A stretch of DNA of 64,000 nt from Sphingobacterium sp. HMA12 (GCF_002933815.1 NZ_BEYR01000003.1:481595-545594); one strand, 5' to 3'. Shown: positions 26,639 through 35,102, counted from the stretch's first letter. The notes: a model not told the origin generated them from the sequence alone. Program-made: numbers and translations.

Positions 26639-26776
26639 ATGCAAATTTTGCACATTAGTGATTCAGATAAACTTGTTAAGTTCTATAACCTCGACATCAT
26701 TCTCTCCATAAACTACCATGTAAATTACCATCATCGCACCGGCAGATTCTGTTATCGGGCTATGGCGCGCTTATGA
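26639..26776 (+). pseudogene. RhuM-family-like fragment
   Basis: The frame from ATG 26639 reads KLVKFYNLDIILSINYHVNY up to FCYRAMARL, then TGA, followed by YILKSI in frame. It resembles the YNLDxIIS and WAxxRLxEYxxKGF core of RhuM-type proteins. Both ends are missing. The remaining 26777-26858 shows nothing. Confidence 0.45.
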
Positions 26777-26858
26777 GCGTATATCTTAAAAGCATTTGCG
26801 ATAGCTGGGGAGATGAGATTTTAACAAGCTAACGAAAATTGATCAGGCTAAATTTTTT

Positions 26859-26964
26859 CACCTTCCTATTCCCACCATTCACCGAGTTTTCCCGATCGTT
26901 GGTCTAAAGCCCATAGGCTAGGGGCTTATTGTGTCGTAGTTTTGAGTCAACAAATAAGAACAAC
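26859..26964 (+). promoter_or_regulatory. Dispersed leader repeat, copy 4, with TAGTTTTG -7 box
   Basis: Leader of the intact NTF2-like gene, with the -7 box at 26937-26944. The ATG at 26993 is followed directly by the signal-peptide codons, without the 73-bp insert. Confidence 0.75.
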
Positions 26965-26992
26965 AGAACTAACAATATAAAATAAAGACATT

Positions 26993-27439
26993 ATGAAAAC
27001 TCTAGTAAAAACATTCGCAGCAGCAGCCTTAATCGCAGTATCAACCTTCGCTATGGCGGCAGATAAAACAGTTTCAAAAACTGAAAAAGTAACCGTTAAT
27101 CTTTCCACAGCAGACTTTGCTCTTGAGCATTATGTTGCAGTAACTACCGCAGGCCAGTCAACTGGTGTAGAGCAGTTATTTGCCGAAGATTTCAGCCAAA
27201 AAGTTCAATCGGCAAATGCAAAGACAAACAGTCGCGATCAAGTCGTAAAATACTTGAAAAAACAAAAAGGAGCGAAGCTAAACTGTGTGATAAGCACCGA
27301 TATCCTCGAGGAATCGGCAGATTATATGGTCGCCAAAGTGACCCTAAAATTTGAAGACTTCACCAAGACTGATTTGGTGACTTTGGTACGTGAGGGTAAT
27401 CACTGGAAAGTATCCAGTTCAGTCAACTCCTATAAATAG
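26993..27439 (+). CDS. Secreted NTF2-like/putative lumazine-binding protein, intact copy 4
   Basis: This 148-residue protein has a clear signal peptide (MKTLVKTFAAAALIAVSTFA, cleaved near AMAADK). The mature domain is an NTF2-like alpha/beta fold (STADFALEHYVAVTTAGQ, VREGNHWKVSSSVNSYK). It should be exported to the periplasm. The ligand is unknown, and the lumazine-binding label is only by family resemblance. This is the only one of five copies with an intact 5' end, and the three 128-residue copies match its mature part. The 3' flank is almost identical to copy 1. Confidence 0.75.
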   Translation: MKTLVKTFAAAALIAVSTFAMAADKTVSKTEKVTVNLSTADFALEHYVAVTTAGQSTGVEQLFAEDFSQKVQSANAKTNSRDQVVKYLKKQKGAKLNCVISTDILEESADYMVAKVTLKFEDFTKTDLVTLVREGNHWKVSSSVNSYK

Positions 27440-27448
27440 TCTCTAATA

Positions 27449-27532
27449 ACTAGTGGTCAGCTCGATTACAAAAGTTGACCACTAGTGAATCATATGTTTA
27501 TTTAAGGCCACGTCGGGAGATGTGGCCTTTTT
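27449..27532 (+). terminator. Double hairpin and terminator after NTF2-like copy 4
   Basis: ACTAGTGGTCA (27449-27459) pairs with TGACCACTAGT (27476-27486). It is followed by GGCCAC...GTGGCC and a T-run, as after copy 1. Confidence 0.8.
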
Positions 27533-27638
27533 ATTTGTATAGACGGAGGTTATTATCAAAGCGTCATGCGTTAAAAAGAGTTAATAACATTGCTAAATGT
27601 TCAGTTATATAATATTTTTATTGTAAAACAAATTGAAA

Positions 27639-28391
27639 ATGAGTGGACTACAGTTGCTCCTGCTATTGCTCTTTATCACAAACTTATCTTCTGCACAAGA
27701 TCTGAAAGGTACTATTAAAGATAAGCATTCGGGTGATATTCTTATAGGTGTTTCGATCAAAGTAGCTTCGCACAGCACCCATTCCGATGGCTATGGCAGA
27801 TTTATATTGTCAGACATTAAGCTTGGAGATACAATCACCTTTTCTTCAATCGGATATCGTGAGGTTAAGTATAGAGTTGGTAACAGCAATCTTGATCATT
27901 TGGTCATATATATGGAGCAGGCAACAATTTTGTTGGCTGAAGTAAAGATCAATCCTTTAAGAAATTATAAAGCTGATTCCTTAAAGTTTCGGAAAGAATT
28001 TGCCAAGACCTTCAATTATAGCAAACCCAAATTTAAAGATATTTTCATCACCAAAAACTATTCTTCAAATGTCCCGAGACATCCTAATCAAGCAAGCAAT
28101 AGTACCGCCTCGCTGATTAGTGTTGATGTGCTTTCTGTTATTTCTTTGTTAGGGAAAAAAACTAACCCCCAATCCAACCTCCAACAGAAATTGATAAATG
28201 AAGAAGGAGAGCGGTATCTTGATAATAACTTTTCAAAGCGTATGGTTCAAAATTTGACGGGCCTTAAAGGGGACTCTCTACAAACTTTTATGCAGTTGTA
28301 CCGTCCGAATATTGACACAGCAAAATACATGTCCGACTATGATATTATCCTGTACATCAAAAGGAGTTATCAAGAATATATCAAGCCTTAA
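27639..28391 (+). CDS. Carboxypeptidase-like regulatory-domain protein
   Basis: This secreted protein of about 250 residues has a signal peptide (LLLLLLFITNLSSAQ). An N-terminal beta-sandwich follows (LKGTIKDKHSGDILIGVSIK, DTITFSSIGYREVKYRVG), as in the CarboxypepD_reg-like domains that precede TonB receptors. The remaining 150 residues are polar and not recognised (YSKPKFKDIFITKNY). ATG 27639 is preferred to the TTG 6 bp upstream. Its stop overlaps the 3' end of a convergent small gene by 4 bp. Confidence 0.75.
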   Translation: MSGLQLLLLLLFITNLSSAQDLKGTIKDKHSGDILIGVSIKVASHSTHSDGYGRFILSDIKLGDTITFSSIGYREVKYRVGNSNLDHLVIYMEQATILLAEVKINPLRNYKADSLKFRKEFAKTFNYSKPKFKDIFITKNYSSNVPRHPNQASNSTASLISVDVLSVISLLGKKTNPQSNLQQKLINEEGERYLDNNFSKRMVQNLTGLKGDSLQTFMQLYRPNIDTAKYMSDYDIILYIKRSYQEYIKP

Positions 28392-28612
28392 GTAGCTTTA
28401 TCGTCTGAACTGCTCTTTTTTTGTTTTGATAATGTCATGACTACTATTGCTATTTGGGATATGAGCATAATTGAAAGGCCACGAGTAAAAGAATCAGTTC
28501 CTACATTTATACAGCGAAAAAATATCCATAATGCCTCCAAAAGCATCAAGCAGTACATTAGTTTTCTAAAGATTGATTCCATGATTTTTGAATTGGTAAC
28601 TTTCCTATACAT
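28388..28612 (-). CDS. Small membrane protein
   Basis: These 74 residues have two hydrophobic stretches (LMYCLMLLEALWIFFRC and GLSIMLISQIAIVVMTL) and a charged C-terminus. No family is recognised. It could be a short two-helix membrane protein, and the frame could also be chance in AT-rich DNA. It is convergent with the preceding gene. Confidence 0.4.
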   Translation of the reverse strand: MYRKVTNSKIMESIFRKLMYCLMLLEALWIFFRCINVGTDSFTRGLSIMLISQIAIVVMTLSKQKKSSSDDKAT

Positions 28613-28687
28613 CTTTCTTACACCAATTTAAGCAAATAAATACTGTATTGCAAAGTTTTAAAAAAGAGAACTTTGAGTTGTCCATTA

Positions 28688-28947
28688 ACCTCCCTATTCC
28701 CACCATTCACCGAGTTTTCCCGATCGTTGGTCTAAAGCCCATAGGCTAGGGCATATTGTGTTGTAGTTTTGAGTCAACAAATAAGAACAACCATCATGAG
28801 CATAGATGGAGTAACTCTAAAATTTGAAGACTTTACCAAGACAGACCTTGTGACTTCAATAATTAGTTGTCGGCTCGGTCATACCGGGAGCTGACAACTA
28901 GTGAATCATATGTTTATTTAAGGCCACGTCGTGAGATGTGGCTTTTT
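28688..28947 (+). pseudogene. NTF2-like cassette, copy 5: leader repeat plus gene relic
   Basis: The leader repeat (28688-28792, -7 box 28764-28771) is complete. It then jumps from ATAAGAACAA into the insert fragment ACCATCATGAG and on to 45 bp of the gene (VTLKFEDFTKTDLVT). After that come the paired hairpin TTAGTTGTC...GACAACTAG (about 28863-28902) and the GCCAC...GTGGC terminator with T-run (28923-28949). Most of the coding region is deleted. Because it retains part of the 73-bp insert, it derives from an insert-bearing copy. Confidence 0.75.
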
Positions 28948-28982
28948 TTATGTCCAAATATTTTGATGTTAAGCAAAAACGA

Positions 28983-30143
28983 TTACTGTTTTTGCATAAT
29001 CCCATATTGTTTATTTTCTGCATTTACATTTATCTGATTATTCCAAATACGTTTTGTAAGTGCTTTTAAAGATCTATCTCGTTGAACAGGATGACGTCCG
29101 GGACCAGTAAAATACTCATATTCATTGTCGATTTTTGAATACCAAATATTGCCTATATCTTCTTCTTTGAGGGTGTCTATTTTTGTGATTCTTTTAAAGT
29201 TCTCTAACTTTTCTTTGTTTAATCCAATCACGTCATAACGTTGTGTTTTATCTTGACAGTCTACCTGGATATATCTTATCCCATTCCAGCACATGCAATC
29301 TTTGTCTGAAGGTGGGAAAAGAAATGCTAGTATAATACAAGTAACTATACTAGACCCTCCTAATAAAAGCTTCCGTTTACTTACTCTCAAAAAACTAGAA
29401 CTAAGCTTTTTAATTGGATTTTCGTGTTGATCGGATACCTTGTCAACATCTGGTAATTTATGTGTTCCGGCAGAATTTGAGAACTCAAGATCAACCATTT
29501 TAGAAGGCTCATCTTTTAAAATATCGGGCCTTTCCTTACTGGATTCATAAGTTTCTATAATATCATTTTTGCTGGATTGAGATCCACTTTCCTCTGATAT
29601 ATCATTATTCATGTTATTGAGATGCTGTTTTTGGGAACGGTTATCGCTTATTTTGTTAATTGTTCCCTCCGAAGACTCTTCAATATCTGTGATACTGGAT
29701 TCCCCCACAGAATGTTTATGATCATTATTTCCTTTTATCGATATGACTTTACTTTCCTCATTTTCTTCATTGGCAAGTTGGCGAAGTTCTCTCCATCGGT
29801 CATATGGTCTCGGTTCAAAATCAATAAACAGCGCAAGCAACCAGATAACATTGTCCATTGGTTTATTGGTCCGTTCTTGGATAAAATCCTGTAATGGACG
29901 AAATTTATCCGCCCCCGCTTTTTTAATTACTTTTTTTAGGTTGTCGACGGTTCCATCAAAGTCAAATATCTTGGCTAAATCGGATAGGTCTCTATCGAAT
30001 TCCCCATTTTCTAATCGTATTAAGAACGCTCTCATGAGCTCGCCCCGCGATGCCCGTTGCAAGTGAACAAGCTTTTCTTGGTTTTTCTTCTCATAAAAAG
30101 CTTTTAATACTTCTTCGTTATATAGGTCAATTTCAAACATCAT
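28983..30143 (-). CDS. Hypothetical membrane-anchored protein under the TACGG box
   Basis: This protein of about 386 residues has an N-terminal soluble domain of about 140 residues (QRASRGELMRAFLIRL, RTNKPMDNVIWLLALFIDFE). A long low-complexity Ser/Asn/Glu region follows, then one membrane segment near residue 270 (LLLGGSSIVTCIILAFLF). The C-terminal domain has DCMCWNGIRYIQVDCQD and FTGPGRHPVQRDRSLK. It is not recognised. The regulatory inverted repeat 30175-30188 and its -7 box end just before the start, so translation from ATG 30143 or 30140 would be almost leaderless. The topology suggests an N-terminal cytoplasmic domain and a C-terminal sensor or binding domain outside. Confidence 0.65.
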   Translation of the reverse strand: MMFEIDLYNEEVLKAFYEKKNQEKLVHLQRASRGELMRAFLIRLENGEFDRDLSDLAKIFDFDGTVDNLKKVIKKAGADKFRPLQDFIQERTNKPMDNVIWLLALFIDFEPRPYDRWRELRQLANEENEESKVISIKGNNDHKHSVGESSITDIEESSEGTINKISDNRSQKQHLNNMNNDISEESGSQSSKNDIIETYESSKERPDILKDEPSKMVDLEFSNSAGTHKLPDVDKVSDQHENPIKKLSSSFLRVSKRKLLLGGSSIVTCIILAFLFPPSDKDCMCWNGIRYIQVDCQDKTQRYDVIGLNKEKLENFKRITKIDTLKEEDIGNIWYSKIDNEYEYFTGPGRHPVQRDRSLKALTKRIWNNQINVNAENKQYGIMQKQ

Positions 30144-30145
30144 CA

Positions 30146-30188
30146 CAAAAGTAAATTAACAGCGTTTCGGAAAATACGGGAAACCGTA
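30146..30188 (-). promoter_or_regulatory. TACGG inverted repeat and -7 box (site A)
   Basis: On the minus strand TACGGTTTCCCGTA (30175-30188) is followed after 21 bp by TACTTTTG (30146-30153), a perfect TAnnTTTG box, directly before the gene at 30143. It is one of seven such promoters in the window. Half-site-like ATCGGAAA motifs are clustered just upstream, near 30209-30290. Confidence 0.8.
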
Positions 30189-30557
30189 TCATTTCATATG
30201 CGCAAAACTATCGGAAAATCATCGGAAATCTAGGCGAACTAAGGAAGCCCTTGGATACTGTGGGATTTTCAGGGAAACATCGGAAATCCATGATAAAAAG
30301 GGTTTTAACAGCTATAACTTTGTTCTCGAAGTCAGATGATAGATCTTTTAAAATATACAACTAAGATACTAAACTGATTTCACAATGAGAAGATATCGCG
30401 GTAGACATTAGCCGGTTTGGGAAGCAGCTTCTGCCTCCCGCGATTGACACTCTTACTTCCCAAAAAATTCAGAAGGCCTTCTGAAAACATTTGTAGCAAT
30501 CCCGTGCATGGTGCACGCGGACCTACCAGGTTTTTGAACTTTTAAATTTTTAGGAAA
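30189..30557. other. Intergenic DNA rich in inverted repeats
   Basis: No gene is seen. The segment contains a perfect 18-bp palindrome TTCAGAAGGCCTTCTGAA (30468-30485), a CGTGCA...TGCACG stem near 30513-30527, and GAAGC/GCTTC near 30421. It may hold regulatory sites or the leader of the 45-residue gene downstream. Confidence 0.45.
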
Positions 30558-30695
30558 ATGTGGTACTTAATTTTAGCTCTGTTATTTGGCAATGGTGGCA
30601 ACTGTGATACACCGAAAGACAGTGGTCAAACTACTGTGACACCTTATGGAGATCGTGGTGGAGAAACGGAAACTCCTCGCCCTCCTAAGGGATAA
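30558..30695 (+). CDS. Small secreted or membrane peptide, 45 residues
   Basis: The ATG 30558 opens a 45-codon frame (MWYLILALLFGNGGNCDTPK, then a Gly/Thr/Pro-rich tail) that ends at TAA and is followed within 20 bp by a strong terminator. The hydrophobic start and polar tail suggest a small exported peptide. Coding status rests on the frame, the A-rich leader and the terminator placement. No family is known. Confidence 0.5.
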   Translation: MWYLILALLFGNGGNCDTPKDSGQTTVTPYGDRGGETETPRPPKG

Positions 30696-30714
30696 AACGA
30701 ACAACATTTTTAAT

Positions 30715-30743
30715 AAAAAGGTAGCCTTGTGCTACCTTTTTTT
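30715..30743 (+). terminator. Strong intrinsic terminator
   Basis: AAAAAGGTAGC (30715-30725) pairs with GCTACCTTTTT (30731-30741) around a 5-nt loop and ends in a T-run. It isolates the kinase gene from upstream transcription. Confidence 0.9.
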
Positions 30744-30800
30744 GTATATGTATTTTATTACCTCAAAATTGTCAATATCTTAGAGATAAATTAGCCTGAT

Positions 30801-32483
30801 GTGAAGTATCTATATTTATACTGTATTACTATTTTTATGTTTTCTTGTGTCAGTCCTGACAGGATAAAAGAAGATAAGGCCGTTAACCCAGACTATGACA
30901 AGGCCTATGAGTATATTGATGCTGGAAAAACTGACAGTTCCTTTTTCTTTTTTGATAAAGCAAGGCAGGTATTCTTGGATAATAAGGATAGTCTTGGGGT
31001 AGCGAAATGTCTTGTCAATATGGCAATTACACAAAAAGATCAAAGTGATTATTTTGGTGCGCAGGAGACAGGTCTTCAAGCTGTTTCATATATGAATGTT
31101 AATAATCCCAAGCATCATATTTACCTCAGTACAAATTACAATAATCTAGGAGTAGCTAGTTCTGCTCTCGGCCAATATAAATCTGCTTTATCTTTTTACG
31201 GGCTAGCGCTTAAATTTTCTAATGATTCCAGCAATACATTTAGCTATCAGAATAATATAGCTCTTTGCTATCAGAATCTTCGTCAATATAATAAAGCAAT
31301 TGAAATTTATAACAATCTGCTCGAGAAAACAAAAGAAAGTCCAAAGCGCTATGCGAGAGTACTATCTAATTTGGCGCGAGCTAAATGGCTCCAGAATTCC
31401 AATTATCAAAGCGAAGCAGAACTTTTGGAAGCTGCTGCTATTAGAGAACAGGAAAATGACCTTTGGGGGTTAAATGCTAGTTATTCTCATTTGACTGATT
31501 ACTATACAAACAGCAATACGCAAATAGCTTTGCTTTATGCGCAGAAAATGCATACTGTAGCCAGAGAGATAAAAAGTGTTGACGATCAGATTTATGCCTT
31601 AGGAAAATTGGTTGAGTTGACACCTTCATATGACGCAAAAGAGTATTTTAGAGAGTATCAGCATCTTTCTGACAGCATCCAGCAAGCCCGTGCAGCCGCC
31701 AAAAATCAATTTGCACTGATACGCTATGAAGTTGAAAAAAACAAAGCTGAAAATCTAAGACTAGAAAAAGAAAATGCTGAAAAGCAAAATCGTCTTATCC
31801 GACAACGCGTTATTACCGGTGCAAGCATCTTTTTGCTTGTTTTAGTTGCTGGTGGTGGTACCTTATGGTACAAACGACGCAAGCAACGGCTCGAACTCGA
31901 AGCTGAGAACAAAGTCAAAGAGACCCAGCTCCACCTCTCCAAAAAAATACATGATGTCGTTGCCAATGGTATCTATCGTGTCATGTCCGAGATTGAGCAT
32001 AACGAAGAGGTGGATCGCGATGGTGTACTTGACAAATTGGAAAATATGTACCATCAGTCACGTGATATTTCGCATAATGTCGAACAGCAGACCATAATAG
32101 AAGTACCTTACAATGAACAGCTGGCCTCCCTGCTCAAGTCCTTTGCTGCAGATCACCGTCGCGTGCTGATCGCTGGTAATGATGCTGAACAATGGGCTGA
32201 AATTAGCAAGCGCATTAAAGAGGAGGTAAAGCATGTGCTACAGGAACTTCTGGTCAATATGAAGAAGCATAGCCAGGCCGAGCAGGTTGTCGTCCGCTTT
32301 GAAAAATCAGATCAGCAGCTCACCATATATTATAAAGATAACGGTGTGGGAATGCCAGCCGAAAAATCGCAGGGAAAAGGTCTGGCAAATACGGTTTCCC
32401 GTATTGAAAGCCTCGGTGGCAAAATTATCTTTGTCAGTGAACCGGGAAAAGGGCTCGACATTACGACCACTATCCCACTATAA
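30801..32483 (+). CDS. TPR sensor histidine kinase
   Basis: This 560-residue kinase starts at GTG 30801. It has a lipobox-like signal (IFMFSCVSPDR), about 260 residues of TPR repeats, a membrane segment near residues 336-353 (ITGASIFLLVLVAGGGTLWY) and a coiled coil. A HisKA_3-like motif (LHLSKKIHDVVANG, phosphoacceptor His) follows, then a HATPase domain (ELLVNMKKHSQ, DNGVGM, GKGLANTVSRIESLGG). TPRs outside the membrane would sense a partner protein or peptide. The response regulator starts 18 bp downstream. The 3' end of this gene contains a complete TACGG-type promoter (32390-32433) for the regulator. Confidence 0.9.
   Translation: MKYLYLYCITIFMFSCVSPDRIKEDKAVNPDYDKAYEYIDAGKTDSSFFFFDKARQVFLDNKDSLGVAKCLVNMAITQKDQSDYFGAQETGLQAVSYMNVNNPKHHIYLSTNYNNLGVASSALGQYKSALSFYGLALKFSNDSSNTFSYQNNIALCYQNLRQYNKAIEIYNNLLEKTKESPKRYARVLSNLARAKWLQNSNYQSEAELLEAAAIREQENDLWGLNASYSHLTDYYTNSNTQIALLYAQKMHTVAREIKSVDDQIYALGKLVELTPSYDAKEYFREYQHLSDSIQQARAAAKNQFALIRYEVEKNKAENLRLEKENAEKQNRLIRQRVITGASIFLLVLVAGGGTLWYKRRKQRLELEAENKVKETQLHLSKKIHDVVANGIYRVMSEIEHNEEVDRDGVLDKLENMYHQSRDISHNVEQQTIIEVPYNEQLASLLKSFAADHRRVLIAGNDAEQWAEISKRIKEEVKHVLQELLVNMKKHSQAEQVVVRFEKSDQQLTIYYKDNGVGMPAEKSQGKGLANTVSRIESLGGKIIFVSEPGKGLDITTTIPL
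32390..32433 (+). promoter_or_regulatory. TACGG inverted repeat and -7 box inside the kinase gene (site H)
   Basis: TACGGTTTCCCGTA (32390-32403) lies within the codons for NTVSRI of the kinase ATPase domain. Exactly 22 bp further is TATCTTTG (32426-32433), a perfect TAnnTTTG box. Transcription would start about 60 bp before the response-regulator ATG, giving positive or negative autoregulation. Confidence 0.75.
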
Positions 32484-32500
32484 TAAAAAGACAATAATGT

Positions 32501-33166
32501 ATGTTTAAAAAAGTACTCATTGCCGAAGACCACGAGATAGCCAACATTTCAGTGCAGAAAACCCTGCACGACCTGGGTATTCACAATACCAAATACGTGT
32601 ACTATTGTGATCATGCCCTTACCTGGATCAAAAATGCCATCCGCGATGGCGAACCCTACGATCTACTGATCACCGATATCGAATTTGAAGACGACGATAG
32701 TCCACAGGAGATCAAAGATGGTCTTTCGCTGATCAAAGCCGTTAAGATGGTACAACCCGATATCAAGGTTATTGTGTTGACTGCCAAAGACCGGTCGGCA
32801 TTGATCAACGAGATGTTTCGAGAGAATCAGATTGACGGACTTGTACGCAAAGCCCGTCGGGATGGTCAGCATCTGCGCGAGGCACTCCAGACTGTTTATC
32901 AACATCGCACCTATCAGTCGCCCGATAGCAAGAAGTTTATTCAGGAACAGAATTCGCATGAGTTTACTCAATTTGACCTGCATATCGTGAAGTTGCTCTA
33001 TGAAGGAATATCCCAAAAGGAAATGCCTGAATACCTTCAGCAGCGTGATATCCGACCATCGAGCCTCAGCAGCATCGAGAAACGGCTCAACCTGATGAAA
33101 GATGTTCTCGGCTTTACCAAAAATGAACAGCTGGTGGCCCATTGCAAGGAGCTGGGCTTTATATAA
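32501..33166 (+). CDS. Response regulator with C-terminal HTH
   Basis: This 221-residue protein has an N-terminal receiver domain (KVLIAEDHEIANISV; phosphoacceptor Asp59 in DLLITDIEF; switch Thr in VLTAKDR; Lys118 in GLVRKAR). The C-terminal HTH-like segment (FDLHIVKLLYEGISQKEMPE, SSLSSIEKRLNLMKDVLG) is of a NarL/LuxR-like or related type. It is the cognate partner of the kinase just upstream. It is the best candidate to bind the TACGG inverted repeats spread through 30175-49166, one of which precedes its own gene and another of which follows it. Confidence 0.9.
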   Translation: MFKKVLIAEDHEIANISVQKTLHDLGIHNTKYVYYCDHALTWIKNAIRDGEPYDLLITDIEFEDDDSPQEIKDGLSLIKAVKMVQPDIKVIVLTAKDRSALINEMFRENQIDGLVRKARRDGQHLREALQTVYQHRTYQSPDSKKFIQEQNSHEFTQFDLHIVKLLYEGISQKEMPEYLQQRDIRPSSLSSIEKRLNLMKDVLGFTKNEQLVAHCKELGFI

Positions 33167-33183
33167 AGATATTTTTATCTCCT

Positions 33184-33227
33184 TACGGTTTCCCGTAATC
33201 GATCGTTATTGTATTGCATTAGGTTTG
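33184..33227 (+). promoter_or_regulatory. TACGG inverted repeat and -7 box (site B)
   Basis: TACGGTTTCCCGTA (33184-33197; TTACGG...CCGTAA if extended) is followed after 22 bp by TAGGTTTG (33220-33227). It starts 17 bp after the response-regulator stop. No long gene follows before the terminator at 33355. Confidence 0.8.
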
Positions 33228-33231
33228 TATG

Positions 33232-33358
33232 GACGGATTTATAGCAGGAAATATATTTTTCGTTACATAAAAATATCCAATGCATTCAGGATATTTAGCG
33301 CTATATGTTAACCAATTTTATGAAAAGAGAAAGGCCATCGGAGGATAGCCTTTCTTTA
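33232..33358 (+). ncRNA. Candidate small RNA of the TACGG regulon
   Basis: A transcript from the site-B promoter would begin near 33232 and end at the hairpin AGAAAGGC (33328-33335) with GCCTTTCT (33348-33355) plus a T-rich tail, about 125 nt in all. The only frames inside are short (22 codons from ATG 33279). Hence an sRNA or a micro-peptide mRNA is likely; expression is inferred only. Confidence 0.45.
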
Positions 33359-33474
33359 TTATTGGCATATTTCGTTCTTATAGCTGTTTTTTAGAAAAGG
33401 AGCTAAATTGCATTATTTTTTTTATCTTACAGATAAATTTTCGATCAGCTCGCTTATCCAAATAATCAATTCGT

Positions 33475-34410
33475 ATGAAAAAGTTTTCACAGCCAGTATC
33501 CATCTTTTATTTCCTTGCGTTTTCATTTTGCTTGCTCATATTCAGTTCCTGTTCCAAAGAAGAAGTTGCCCCCAAAGAAGGGTTAATTACGCAGGATCTT
33601 AAAAATATAACCTTAAATACTGGTTTTACAGATAATGTGATTCCTATCAAAGCAGATAGATGGGCTGTTTCCTATGTCAAAGATGCACTTACAGGTGAGA
33701 TCTTGAAAGATTCGATGGGCAATGCGCTCAAATTGGAAGGTGTGGGGACCGTTGAAATGGAAGCGGGATGGTTAACCTTGGAAAAAACGGCCAGCAATGA
33801 GCTAAAGCTCACGCTGCAAGAAAATTTCAGTGACCAGCCGCGGAATTTTGTGATAGGCATCCAATCGTCCGATAGACAGGATGAAATAACTTTTAGCCAA
33901 TCTAGGGGTGATGAATACGAACTGATCAACAAGGAAATTGAAGAAATAGAGGGTAGTCGCAAAATATATGTTAGCAGTGAAGGGTGCAGTTCTCTGACAG
34001 TAAGAAATGATTCGGATCAGGAGAAAAATGTAGAGACGCTTGAAATCTTTAAAGACGTCAAATACAGCTCTGAATTTTCGAGTAACAGCTACGGTGCTTT
34101 TGACTGGATCAATAAAAACGATGCAAGCATTTTTATGGATGAAGTATTGATAGATGATGTTAGTCATTGGCAGGGGAAAGTCCTCTATGTCAAAGGGAAG
34201 ACCTTTGAAAATTATATCAAACCGGGAAATAGCCAAACATTAGCGCTCAAACCCCATCGGAGCCTCTCTGTTCGCGGTGAGTTTACCTACCTTGAGCGGA
34301 GTTGCAATTATACCTTTACCATAAAAAATAAAAATTCAGGGCATCGTTTTAATGTCAAGGGTGTCTGGAAGCAAAAGGTCCCGTTGATCTCCCATACGAT
34401 AATAGAATAA
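33475..34410 (+). CDS. Hypothetical lipoprotein
   Basis: This 311-residue lipoprotein (signal FSFCLLIFSSCSKEE) has a beta-rich mature part with repeated strands (WAVSYVKDALTGEILKDSMG, ELKLTLQENFSDQPRNFVIG), similar in feel to BACON/Ig-type surface domains. No catalytic motif is visible. It stands alone between the candidate sRNA and a convergent TPR protein. It could be a surface partner of the TPR sensor kinase, but this is speculation. Confidence 0.65.
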   Translation: MKKFSQPVSIFYFLAFSFCLLIFSSCSKEEVAPKEGLITQDLKNITLNTGFTDNVIPIKADRWAVSYVKDALTGEILKDSMGNALKLEGVGTVEMEAGWLTLEKTASNELKLTLQENFSDQPRNFVIGIQSSDRQDEITFSQSRGDEYELINKEIEEIEGSRKIYVSSEGCSSLTVRNDSDQEKNVETLEIFKDVKYSSEFSSNSYGAFDWINKNDASIFMDEVLIDDVSHWQGKVLYVKGKTFENYIKPGNSQTLALKPHRSLSVRGEFTYLERSCNYTFTIKNKNSGHRFNVKGVWKQKVPLISHTIIE

Positions 34411-34464
34411 GCAGATCGTTAAATAAGCCATATTTTATCTGTACGGATGTTACTGGATATTTAC

Positions 34465-34962
34465 TTAGCTTGGTTCATTATTTTTATTCGAAAACGTATT
34501 GATTGAATTTAGCGCATAGTAAGCGATTCCATTGTCGGGGTATTCTTCAAGAATTTCTTCGTAGAGTGCCTTCGCTTTTTCTGCCTGCATTGTCTGTGAG
34601 TAACAAAATGCGATATTACAAAGTCCCATTTCCCGATAGCACATTTTTGAAGAACTCAATACCGTAATTACACGGTACTTATCCACCCATTTGTTTCTCG
34701 TAAAATAATCAACACTCTTTTTAAAATGTGCTATTGCCGTTTCAAAGTCGTTTTGTTTGAGTGCTTTCATTCCTTTTCGATGGCTTCTAGGGACGGTCAT
34801 TCGCAATACAATTGCTAAAATGGAAAAGATAATGACGCCGATGAAAACATCATCTGTCTGAAAGATATATTCGAAAGTGAATAAAAAAGCCAAGGTTATC
34901 GCAAATACAATTGCAAATGCAGGCCAGGATATTTGTCGAACAATAGGAACATTTGAACTCAT
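34465..34962 (-). CDS. Small TPR membrane protein
   Basis: These 165 residues have two N-terminal membrane helices (ISWPAFAIVFAITLAFLFTF and VFIGVIIFSILAIVLRM), then two or three TPR-like units (GMKALKQNDFETAIAHFKKS, AEKAKALYEEILEEYPDNGI). It would present TPRs to the cytoplasm or periplasm. It is divergent from the Ter operon. No TACGG box is oriented towards it, and the family function is unknown. Confidence 0.7.
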   Translation of the reverse strand: MSSNVPIVRQISWPAFAIVFAITLAFLFTFEYIFQTDDVFIGVIIFSILAIVLRMTVPRSHRKGMKALKQNDFETAIAHFKKSVDYFTRNKWVDKYRVITVLSSSKMCYREMGLCNIAFCYSQTMQAEKAKALYEEILEEYPDNGIAYYALNSINTFSNKNNEPS

Positions 34963-35102
34963 ATTATCAAGATCTAATTTTGGTTGTCATGTAATACTAA
35001 ATATACTGAATGAAATCATAAAATAGACTTCCTTTTCTTCTTTAAGTGGTTGCATCCCATGTATTGTCTAATTTTTTATTTCTCACATATTTTTTTAAAG
35101 TC

